From positions 62,001 through 126,000 of the forward strand of contig NZ_CP091056.1 in the NCBI RefSeq assembly GCF_021535045.1: 64,000 nt of DNA. The letters are read 5' to 3'. Under the pieces are notes generated by a model that searched no databases, was not told where the DNA came from, and saw only the letters and a list, made by a program, of their open reading frames with translations. How positions within the stretch are numbered: the first letter of the stretch is position 1; each line of letters begins with the position of its first letter. This DNA comes from Ornithinimicrobium sp. INDO-MA30-4 (GTDB lineage: Bacteria; Actinomycetota; Actinomycetes; Actinomycetales; Dermatophilaceae). The translations under genes and the position numbers were made by a program. This document shows, piece after piece, positions 54,629 through 64,000 of this stretch.

Positions 54629-54954
54629 ATGTTATTTGCCTTTTCTATTGCTCCCTCCGGTTCCGGTGCTGCCGACGAATCTGGATCGGTGAGTGCCGCA
54701 GTGGCCGACGTTGTTCGCGTTGTCCGCGAGTCGGGCTTGCCGAATGAGACCACCTCCATGTTCACCACCATTGAAGGTGAATGGGATGAGTGCATGCAGG
54801 TGATCAAGGACGCCTGCGACGCGATGGCTGCCCATAGTGATCGGGTTGGGTTGGTGCTGAAAGCCGACCTCCGTCCTGGCTTCACTGGGCAACTTACTTC
54901 CAAGGTTGACCGGGTCGAGGCCCATCTGAGAGAGGGGAGCGGGACACCCGCTAA
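54629..54954 (+). CDS. MTH1187/YkoF-like thiamine-binding family protein (frameshifted)
   Basis: This protein of about 108 residues resembles the MTH1187/DUF77 thiamine-binding fold. It reads FAFSIAPSGSG, then VADVVRVVRESGLPNETTSMFTTIEGEWDE, and ends near DRVEAHLRE. The function of the family is not settled. One base appears to be missing near 54935, since the natural TAA at 54952 is one frame off. It lies between meaB and the DUF1353 gene with gaps under 10 bases, so it is part of the mutase-linked run. Confidence 0.7.
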
Positions 54955-54960
54955 CTCGAC

Positions 54961-55677
54961 ATGGGGGACTTCACCGACACCCAGACTGGCGGGCCGCTAC
55001 GCCTTGAATTGCGCAGTGTTGATGGGCGTGACTTCTCAGTCCTGCGGCAAATCAGCTATCACAGCGACCGCTTTGACGACTGTTTTACTGTCCCGGCCGA
55101 CCTCGCCACATTCACGACTGATTTAGCCTCGGTGCCCACGGTTTTCACCTGGCTCGTCCCCGTCAGCGGCACCTTCTTGCCAGCGGCTGTCCTGCACGAC
55201 GCCCTGTTAGACGATGCCTACCTAGGGCCGAGGGTCGACAGGATCAAAGCAGACCTGATCTTCCGCGAGTCGATGATTGAGTTAGGCACGGGCACTGTGC
55301 GGGCCTGGCTGATGTGGTCGGCGGTCACCGTGGGCACGATGCGCAAGAGCCCTTCGATAGCCCGGAAGATCGTTCTGTGGATGCTCATCGGGGTGATTGC
55401 GGTGCTCGGGGCATTGGCGACGGGGGACCTCTTCGATGTGTGGTCGGTCTTGCCCTGGATGGGGGACCGCCCGCTGTGGCAAGAGTTGGCGCTGGGCGGG
55501 CTGTTCGCGGTGTTGATACCACCGGTCTTGGCTTCGTCCTGGGGAAAGCAATGGGCGGCGGGCACCATTGTGGGTTTGGCATTGGCCGTTTTGCTCCATG
55601 TGACGCTGGTTTTGTTGGCACTGTATGCCGGGTATGAGGCCCTAGAACGGTTGTTGCGCAAGAGGCAGGTACGGTGA
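54961..55677 (+). CDS. DUF1353 domain membrane protein
   Basis: This 238-residue protein has an N-terminal DUF1353-like domain (ISYHSDRFDDCFTVPADLA, TDLASVPTVFTWLVP, AAVLHDALL). Three hydrophobic helices follow (about 132-155, 170-190 and 195-222) and then a basic end. The pattern DLASVP plus HD resembles phage-related DUF1353 proteins, but here it is fused to membrane segments. The function is unknown. The intact frame ends 4 bases before the mutase gene. Confidence 0.7.
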   Translation: MGDFTDTQTGGPLRLELRSVDGRDFSVLRQISYHSDRFDDCFTVPADLATFTTDLASVPTVFTWLVPVSGTFLPAAVLHDALLDDAYLGPRVDRIKADLIFRESMIELGTGTVRAWLMWSAVTVGTMRKSPSIARKIVLWMLIGVIAVLGALATGDLFDVWSVLPWMGDRPLWQELALGGLFAVLIPPVLASSWGKQWAAGTIVGLALAVLLHVTLVLLALYAGYEALERLLRKRQVR

Positions 55678-55681
55678 GGTC

Positions 55682-57443
<1,762 letters not shown>

Positions 57444-57521
57444 TGCCCGTTTGCACCTCGAAGGGCGCTGGTGTGCGCAGATTCACCGTCTCCGGATTTC
57501 CGGGGCTTAGGTCGGGCCGTT

Positions 57522-57527
57522 TATCAT
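57522..57527 (+). promoter_or_regulatory. putative -10 of lipoprotein gene (leaderless)
   Basis: TATCAT ends 6 bases before the ATG at 57534, which suits a transcript that starts at or next to the start codon. No Shine-Dalgarno sequence is present. Confidence 0.4.
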
Positions 57528-57533
57528 AATGTT

Positions 57534-58608
57534 ATGAAGTCGACTCGCTCCCTTGTTGCCCTGTGCCTGAGCTCTGCCCTGTTGTTGTCCGCCTGCAGTG
57601 GCGGCGACGACACCGATGCGGACCAGGCGACCTCAACGGGCGACGCTGGCGCGGCTACGACCGACGCAGGGGCTGCCACAGCGAGTCCCGATGAGGCTGC
57701 TGTAACCGCTGAGCCAACCGAGGAGTCCACGCAGGGCGCCTTGTCCATTGGCGAAGCCGAGGTCATTGCCACTGAAGTGTTGACGGCGGTCGCGAAGTCC
57801 ACCCAGTCGGACGGCGAGTCTGCCGTGTCCGACATGGAGGCGGGCTATGCAGGCCCCGCCCTGGAAGCGGCCAAGGCAGCGGACAAGTTGGAAAAGGTGG
57901 AGGGTGAACCTGCCAGCATCGACTTGATCGCCAACCCAGTCGCGCCAACCGTTCTGGCGATCAGCCAGGACGATGGCGAAGAACCCGGCGTGATTCTCGC
58001 TCAGACGATTCAGGTCTCTGGGATCCCGGAGTTGCACCTTTGGTGAGCCAAGACGGGATGGATGACTACAAGGTGATCTGGGAAGCCCCCATGCGTCCCG
58101 GCACTGAACTGGGCACCTTGACCGGCGTACTGCTGGAACCCCGGTCGTCCGTGAGGGCGGTGGCGACTTCGCGCTGACTCCTGGCACGGCGCTGAACCAC
58201 CTCGCAGACTCCCTCGACTACCCACGCAAGGATGTTTCTGGCGTCAAGAGCTACGGCTTTGCGCCCGAGGTCCGATCGAATGCATCGGCGCAGCAGAGGG
58301 CCGTCGAGGTTCAGGCTGATTTCGTGGAAACAAACGCGGTCATCCCCGGCAATACGGTCACCCTGTACTTCGAAGATGGCTCGGGAATCTCGTTTGCGAT
58401 CTTGGATCGGCAGAGCACGTTCACTGTTGAAGACGGTATGGAGTTAACTCCGCCGGACACCTTCACGACTTTCGTTGGCGATAACTCGATCAACGAGTCG
58501 GCCAACCTCGAGACCTATGTCTTCGTCGCCGTGACGCTGCCTGCCACTGAAGGCGCTCCCGAAATGATCGCCGCACGCGAGCAGATTATCGGCGCATCCG
58601 GCGAGTGA
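57534..58608 (+). CDS. secreted lipoprotein of unknown function (frameshifted)
   Basis: This lipoprotein has about 358 residues, a signal peptide (SLVALCLSSALLL) and lipobox LSAC at about residues 18-21. A 50-residue Ala/Thr/Glu/Asp-rich linker follows. The globular part contains KVIWEAPMRPGTELGTL, DFALTPGTALNHLADSL and NTVTLYFEDGSGISFAIL. I do not recognise a family. Frame breaks near 58015 and 58135 are each repaired by one base. It probably sits on the outer face of the membrane. Its neighbours give no clear functional hint. Confidence 0.75.
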
Positions 58609-58655
58609 GTCGCCCCTGATTCGGGTCTCACGTCAACTCAGGAGACAATGGGGAA

Positions 58656-59606
58656 ATGAGTCAGCAACCGTTTAGTGCAGCAGCCCTTCGAGGCGCCGTC
58701 GATCTTTCCGGGCTAGGCAAGAAGGCTCCCGCAGCGCCGGCCGCCGGAACGAATGCGGCCGACGTCCCGCTAGCAGAGGGCACCGACGCGACCTTTGAAG
58801 CCGTCGTGACCAACTCCAAGACGGTGCCGACCGTTTTGGTGCTGTGGAGCGAGCAACTTCCTGAGTCGTTGGCCCACGCGCAATTGTTGGCCAAGATGTC
58901 CAAGCAGTACCAGGGTCGGTTCGCCGTCGTCGGCATCAATCTTGAAGCGAACCCGGGCATTCTGCAGGCTCTGACTCCGGCGTTGCAGCAGACCTTTGGT
59001 CAGGTTGATGCACTGCCGGTGGTGATGGGGTTGCTGCAAGGCCAGCCAATGCCGTTCTACCTCGGTGTGCAAGAGGAAGCCGCCCTGGGGCAGTTGTTCG
59101 ACAAGTTCCTTGAAGCCGCCGTTGCTAACGGTGTTGAGGGCCGGGTGAATGTCGGTGAAGCGAGCGACGAGCCCGAGGAAGACGAGGAAGAACTGCCCGC
59201 CATGCACCAGCAGGCATATGACGCCATTGAGCGTGCGGACTATCCCGCAGCGGAGTCGGCATACGAATCGGCCTTGGCTGCTAACCCGGCCGATGAGGAA
59301 GCAAAGCTTGGCCTCAACCAGGTCAAACTGTTGGCCCGCACGGCAGACCTTGATCTCACCGCGACGCGCGCAGCAGCGGCTGCCAACCCGAGCGATGTGC
59401 AAGCACAGATGAAGGCCGCCGATCTCGATCTCGTGGGTGGCCACGTGGAAGATGCTTTCAACCGGATGATCGACACCGTGCGCATCACCGCCGGCGACGA
59501 GCGGACGACCGCTCGCGAGCACCTGCTCTCCATGTTTGAGGTCATCGGCACCAGCGATCCACGGGTCAACCTGGCTCGCCGCGCTCTCACTAACGCCCTC
59601 TTCTAA
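58656..59606 (+). CDS. thioredoxin-fold/TPR protein (YbbN-like co-chaperone)
   Basis: This 316-residue protein has an intact frame. An Ala-rich N terminus (to about 40) is followed by a thioredoxin-like domain (about 45-160). The redox CxxC is replaced by SEQLPES after LVLW, so it should have no oxidoreductase activity. An acidic linker (DEPEEDEEELP) and TPR-type helices (about 180-310) follow. Relatives such as E. coli YbbN/CnoX act as holdases. It precedes the pgm-glgB group, an arrangement seen in other actinobacteria. Confidence 0.85.
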   Translation: MSQQPFSAAALRGAVDLSGLGKKAPAAPAAGTNAADVPLAEGTDATFEAVVTNSKTVPTVLVLWSEQLPESLAHAQLLAKMSKQYQGRFAVVGINLEANPGILQALTPALQQTFGQVDALPVVMGLLQGQPMPFYLGVQEEAALGQLFDKFLEAAVANGVEGRVNVGEASDEPEEDEEELPAMHQQAYDAIERADYPAAESAYESALAANPADEEAKLGLNQVKLLARTADLDLTATRAAAAANPSDVQAQMKAADLDLVGGHVEDAFNRMIDTVRITAGDERTTAREHLLSMFEVIGTSDPRVNLARRALTNALF

Positions 59607-59675
59607 GGCGCCTTTTCATCCGGTAGGCGACCAAAACTTTGGTACACATGCCAGATGAATAGGCACATAGGTAGA

Positions 59676-59717
59676 CGAAGCGGCCCCCAAACTCTGATGA
59701 GTTCGGGGGCCGCTTCG
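59676..59717. terminator. stem-loop between TPR gene and pgm
   Basis: GCGGCCCCC and GGGGGCCGC, extended by GAAG/CTTC outside and AACTC/GAGTT inside with one mismatch, form a long stem with a TGAT loop. It is placed to end both the rightward TPR gene and the leftward pgm gene. Confidence 0.65.
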
Positions 59718-59737
59718 CTGTTAGTCCAGGCGCTGAG

Positions 59738-61377
59738 TTAGCTCAGTGCTGCGTCGACGACCTTCTGGGCGTCCTGCTGCACCTGGGCTAAGTGCTCTGC
59801 ACCCTTGAAGGACTCTGCGTAGATCTTGTACACGTCCTCTGTGCCCGAGGGACGTGCCGCAAACCAAGCATTCTCGGTTTCGACCTTGAGGCCGCCGATC
59901 GCGGCGCCGTTGCCGGGCGCCTCAGTCAAAATGGCCGTGATCGGCTCACCAGCGACCTCGGTGGCCGTGATGGACGAAGCCGAAAGTTGCTTGAGCTTAG
60001 CCTTCGCTTCACGGTTGGCTGGCGCATCAATACGCGCGTAGGCCGGGTCACCGAACTTCTCGGTCAACTCCGCATACTGCTGGCTGGGGCTTTGGCCTGT
60101 CACTGCTTGGATCTCGGCGGCCAGCAAAGCGAGGATCAGGCCATCCTTGTCAGTGCTCCACGTTGAGCCATCGTGGCAGAGGAACGAGGCACCAGCGGAC
60201 TCCTCGCCACCAAAGCCAATCGAGCCATCAATCAGGCCAGGCACGAACCACTCAAAGCCGACGGGGACCTCAAGCAGCGTTCGCCCGAGCCCTTCCGCGA
60301 CGCGGTTGATCATGCCCGAAGACACCAACGTCTTGCCGATCGCGGTCTGCTCTGGCCACTGCGGGCGGTTGCCACCGAACAGGTAGTCGATGGCCACAGC
60401 GAGGAAGTGGTTGGGGTTCATCAGCCCACCATCGGGCGTGACGATGCCGTGCCGGTCGGCGTCGGCGTCGTTGCCAGTGCTGATGTCGTAGTCGTCCTTG
60501 GCTTTAATCAAGGACGCCATAGCGTGCGGCGACGAGCAATCCATCCGGATCTTGCCGTCGCCGTCCAGGGTCATGAAGCGCCAGGTGGCGTCGACTAGTG
60601 GGTTCACAACGGTCAGGTCCAACTGATGCGCGTCCGCGATGGCTTGCCAGTAGTCGACTGAAGCTCCGCCCAACGGATCGGCACCGATGCGAATTCCAGC
60701 TTTGCGGATCGCCTCGATGTTGATCACCTTCGGCAGTGCAGCCACATAGTCGGCCATGAAGTCGAAGGACTGGACCTTCTCGCGTGCCTCATGCAGTGGC
60801 ACGCGCTGAACTCCGGAAAGCTTGGCCCGCAGGTATTCGTTGGCTCGGTCAGCAATCCAGCCGGTCGCATCCGTGTCGGCCGGGCCACCGTGTGGCGGGT
60901 TGTACTTGAACCCACCATCGCGCGGCGGGTTGTGCGAAGGAGTGACCACGATGCCGTCAGCCCGACCAGCGCCGGTCACCCCGCGTTGGCTTCAATGATG
61001 GCTCGAGACACCGCGGGGGTCGGGGTGTAGCGATCGTGCATGTCCACCATGACGGTGACCTTGTTGCCCACTAGCACCTCGAGGGCGCTAGCCCACGAGG
61101 GCTCGGAGAGCGCATGGGTGTCGCGACCGATAAAGAGCGGACCCTCAATGCCCTGCTCGGCGCGGTAGTCGCAAATGGCCTGCGTGGTCGCCAGAATGTG
61201 GTCTTCGTTGAAGGCCGCATCCAGCGAACTACCACGGTGCCCCGAGGTGCCAAACGCCACTTGCTGATTGACGTTCTCCGGGTCTGGCGACTTTGTGTAG
61301 TACGCCGTCACCAGGTGGGCGACATCAATGAGGTCTTCCGGTCGGGCTACCTGTCCGGCATGCTCGTGAAGTGCCAT
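59738..61377 (-). CDS. pgm: phosphoglucomutase (frameshifted)
   Basis: This interconverts glucose 1-phosphate and glucose 6-phosphate. It has about 547 residues. The phosphoserine loop is [15 protein letters not shown], the Mg site is [14 protein letters not shown], the sugar-binding loop is [12 protein letters not shown] and the phosphate-binding loop is [34 protein letters not shown] near the N terminus marks the alpha-D-glucose-specific type. One base is missing near 60978. It supplies glucose 1-phosphate to glycogen and related pathways, consistent with glgB upstream in the same direction. Confidence 0.95.
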
Positions 61378-61409
61378 CAGTTCTCCTATGAATCAATGGA
61401 TGGTCGGGA

Positions 61410-63618
61410 TTACTGCTGGGCGGAATCTGGCGCAAACCACATGACGCCGAGCGGCGGTAGCACAACGTCTGCGGAGTAGCGCTGACCATGGTGTGGCTGA
61501 TCCGTGGCCTCAATGCTGCCCATGTTGCCCACGCCTGATCCGCCGTAGGTCTCGGCGTCCGTGTTCATCACTTCGCGCCACGTACCGCCCTGAGGCAGGG
61601 CTAGGCGGGTTTCACGAGGGGAGCCACCAAAGTTGGCAACAGCGACCAACACCGGGCGTTCGCCGTCCTCGTTCGGAGCACCGTAGCGGGCAAACGAATA
61701 CGTGTTGCCTGATGCGTCATCGGCGTCGAGCCAGGTGAAGCCAGCCGGGTCGGTGTCCAACTCCCACAAGGCAGGCATGTCCTTATAGACGGAGTTGAGG
61801 TCGCGCACCATGTTGGCGACACCCAGGTGGCTTGGCTGGTTCAACAGCCACCAATCCAGGCTGCGGCCATCGGCCCACTCAGACTCCTGAGCAAACTCGG
61901 TGCCCATGAAGATCAATTGCTTGCCGGGGTGGGACCACATGAAGGCAAGGTATGCCCGTAGGTTGGCCAACTGCTGCCAACGATCACCGGGCATCTTGCG
62001 CAGCATGGAGCCCTTGCCGTGCACGACCTCGTCGTGGCTGATCGGCAACACGAAGTTTTCAGAGAAGGCATAAACCATCGAGAACGTCATCATGGTGGTG
62101 GTACTGACGGTGGATGGGTTCGTTCGCGACGTAGTCCAGCGAGTCGTGCATCCAGCCCATATTCCACTTGAAGCCAAAGCCCAAGCCATCGTTTTCGGTC
62201 GGGCGGGTCACGCCAGGCCACGAGGTCGATTCCTCGGCAATGATCGTGACGCCAGGGTGGCGACGGTATGCGGTGGCGTTGGTTTCTTGGAGCAACTCCA
62301 CGACGTCAAGGTTTTCGTTGCCGCCGTATTTGTTGGGCAGCCACTGGCCTTCCTCGCGGGAGTAGTCGAGGTACAGCATGGAGGCCACACCATCAACACG
62401 CAGCCCATCAGCATGGAACTCCTGCAACCAGAAGAGTGCGTTAGCGACCAAGAAGTTGCGCACCTGCGGACGACCGAAATCGAAGATGTAGGAGCCCCAC
62501 TCGTTGTGCCAACCCTTGCGCGGGTCCGGGTGCTCGTACAGCGCGGTGCCATCGAACTTGGCCAGCGCCCACGGGTCGGTGGCGAAGTGGCCAGGGACCC
62601 AGTCCAGGATGACGCCAATGCCAGCTTGGTGCATACGGTCGATGAGGAACTTGAGCTCTTCGGGGAGCCCATCCGTGAGTCAGCGGCGTAGTAGCCGGTC
62701 ACGTGGTAGCCCCACGAGGGGCCATACGGGTGCTGCATCACCGGCATGAACTCGACGTGAGTGAAGCCAAGATGAGAGACATAGTCAACCAGTTGGTCGG
62801 CCAACTCGCTGTAGGACAAGCCCTGTCGCCAAGAGGCCAGGTGCACCTCGTAGATGCTCATCGGAGCCTTAACGACCGCGGTGTTATCCCGCTTGGTAAT
62901 CCACTCGGCGTCATTCCACTCGTGGTGGGCTTCGGTGACGATGGAAGCCGATGCCGGCGGCTGTTCGGCCGCGCGAGCCAACGGGTCTGCCTTCGTGGTG
63001 CGGTTCCCATCCGGGGCGGTGATGTCGAACTTGTAGCGGGTGCCCGCGCCGACGCCGGGGATGAAGAGCTCCCAAATGCCCGAAGAGGCCAACGCGCGCA
63101 TCGGGTGCACCGAGTTGTCCCAGCTGTTGAAGTCACCAACGACCGAAACGCCCTGGGCGTGCGGGGCCCAGACGGCGAATGACGTGCCGACAACTTCACC
63201 CATCGGGCCGTCGTAACGGCGAACGTGAGCCCCCAAGACGGTCCACAACTGCTCATGGCGTCCTTCGTTGATGAGGTGCTGGTCGATTTCGCCAACCGTC
63301 GGCAAGAACCGGTAGGGTCGTCCTGAGTGTGCTCGTGGCCGTCATCCCAAGACGTCACAATGCGGTAATCCGTGACCTCAGGACTGGCAACAACTGCTGT
63401 CCATACGCCATGGGTCTCATGCTCAAGGGCACTCGCTCACCGTCGGCGAGTTGTAGTGCGACGGTGCGTGCGAGCGGGCGGTAAACGCGGACCGTGACGC
63501 CCCCGTCGTGGGGGTGGGCGCCGAGGAGGTTGTGTGGGTTGCCGTGCCGACCGCGCAGCAGTGACTCCACCTCGCTGGTCGATAGGGGGCGTGCGGTCGG
63601 AGTCTGGCGATCAGTCAC
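61410..63618 (-). CDS. glgB: 1,4-alpha-glucan branching enzyme (frameshifted)
   Basis: This GH13 enzyme forms alpha-1,6 branches in glycogen, about 737 residues. The N-terminal CBM48-like domains have [20 protein letters not shown]. The catalytic residues are Asp in [10 protein letters not shown], Glu in [10 protein letters not shown] and the Asp in [13 protein letters not shown]. The C-terminal domain ends [13 protein letters not shown]. At least four single-base deletions split it (near 63410, 63345, 62680 and 62085). GTG 63618 ([11 protein letters not shown]) has GGAAGAG upstream. The same frame is open upstream into the maltokinase sequence. Confidence 0.93.
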
Positions 63619-64000
63619 CGTGGTCTCTTCCTTTGCAGGTTGGGTCTGTGCAGCATCGCGACGCTCAAGGAGTCGCGTGATGGCAAGCAGTGGGATCGCG
63701 ACCCACGAGGGCCGATTGCGCTTTTCGTAAACAACTTCGTACAAGGCTTTATCGAGTTCCAGGGCCTCTAGCAGCGCCTTGTCTCGCTCGGGATCATGTC
63801 CTGTCTCTTGGGCATATCCGGCAAGGAAAGCCCTCGTGACTTCGCAGCCCACGTTTGGCGGTCAAGATCGTGGTCCAGGTTGATCGATCCGGTCGCATAG
63901 TCAAAGCTGCGCAGCATGCCTGCGACATCGCGAGCGGGCAGATCGGGGGCGGTGCGTTGGGCTAGGGAACGAAGTGGCTCGCCTTCAAAATCGAGCAGCA
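63619..64000 (-). CDS. maltokinase, C-terminal part (truncated by window edge, frameshifted)
   Basis: This resembles the actinobacterial Mak/Pep2 maltokinase, which phosphorylates maltose to maltose 1-phosphate for the GlgE alpha-glucan pathway. LLDFEGEPLRSLAQR is the aminoglycoside-kinase-like metal-binding motif, followed by RDVAGMLRSFDYA and LDKALYEVVYEKRNRPSW. The N-terminal part lies beyond the window. One base is missing near 63850. No stop separates it from glgB in the present frame, so the boundary is set at the likely glgB GTG. Confidence 0.82.

Overview
This 64-kb window looks like chromosomal DNA from a high-GC actinobacterium (Actinomycetota). The evidence is the gene content and order. 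There is a fused 2-oxoglutarate decarboxylase/dehydrogenase (Kgd), the mismatch endonuclease NucS, and the order rho-rpmE-prfA-prmC-Sua5-glyA-wecA-like-atp operon. A DUF2550 gene follows atpC, and a maltokinase-glgB pair lies at the right edge. Many genes start at GTG and several are probably leaderless. I see no rRNA, CRISPR array, insertion sequence, phage or integron. One tRNA, tRNA-Arg(CCG), lies beside argS.

Layout. (1) 1-9 kb: a MOSC protein, NAD(P)H-hydrate dehydratase, the leucine genes (leuC-leuD-leader-leuA leftward, leuB rightward), alanine racemase, an alpha/beta hydrolase and tsaE. (2) 9-12 kb: a polar amino-acid ABC transporter operon (binding protein, permease, ATPase) ending in a small S26 peptidase, with a hairpin-rich leader. 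(3) 12-21 kb: a polyprenyl glycosylphosphotransferase, prephenate dehydratase, an SGNH-like protein without its serine, a tandem GNAT protein, kgd and a putative rhamnosyltransferase. (4) 21.6-31.4 kb: tRNA-Arg, argS, homoserine dehydrogenase, rho, rpmE, prfA, prmC, a pentapeptide-repeat protein and the Sua5 synthase. (5) 31.4-43.6 kb: glyA, a WecA-like transferase and the F1Fo ATP synthase operon. A uracil/xanthine-type permease lies between atpD and atpC. (6) 43.6-58 kb: cobalamin adenosyltransferase, a STAS protein, a PatB-type C-S lyase, gamma-glutamyltransferase and nucS. Then comes an acyl-CoA set: tandem 3-hydroxyacyl-CoA dehydrogenase, methylmalonyl-CoA epimerase, thiolase, MeaB and an acyl-CoA mutase large subunit. 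(7) 58.6-64 kb: a TPR/thioredoxin-fold protein, phosphoglucomutase, glycogen branching enzyme and a truncated maltokinase.

How the genes work together. The leucine genes make a near-complete branch controlled by a leader peptide with five consecutive Leu codons upstream of leuA. The epimerase, B12-dependent mutase, MeaB chaperone and cobalamin adenosyltransferase form a propionate/methylmalonyl (or related branched acyl-CoA) module, but the mutase lacks its own B12-binding domain. Pgm, GlgB and maltokinase belong to alpha-glucan metabolism.

A major caveat runs through the window. More than half of the longer genes, including essential ones (argS, prfA, rpmE, atpB, atpH, atpD, glyA, kgd), are split by single missing bases. 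Wherever the junction could be reconstructed, restoring one base (usually in a G or C run) gives a normal protein. I read this as uncorrected deletion errors in the source assembly, so the coordinates below span the reconstructed genes.
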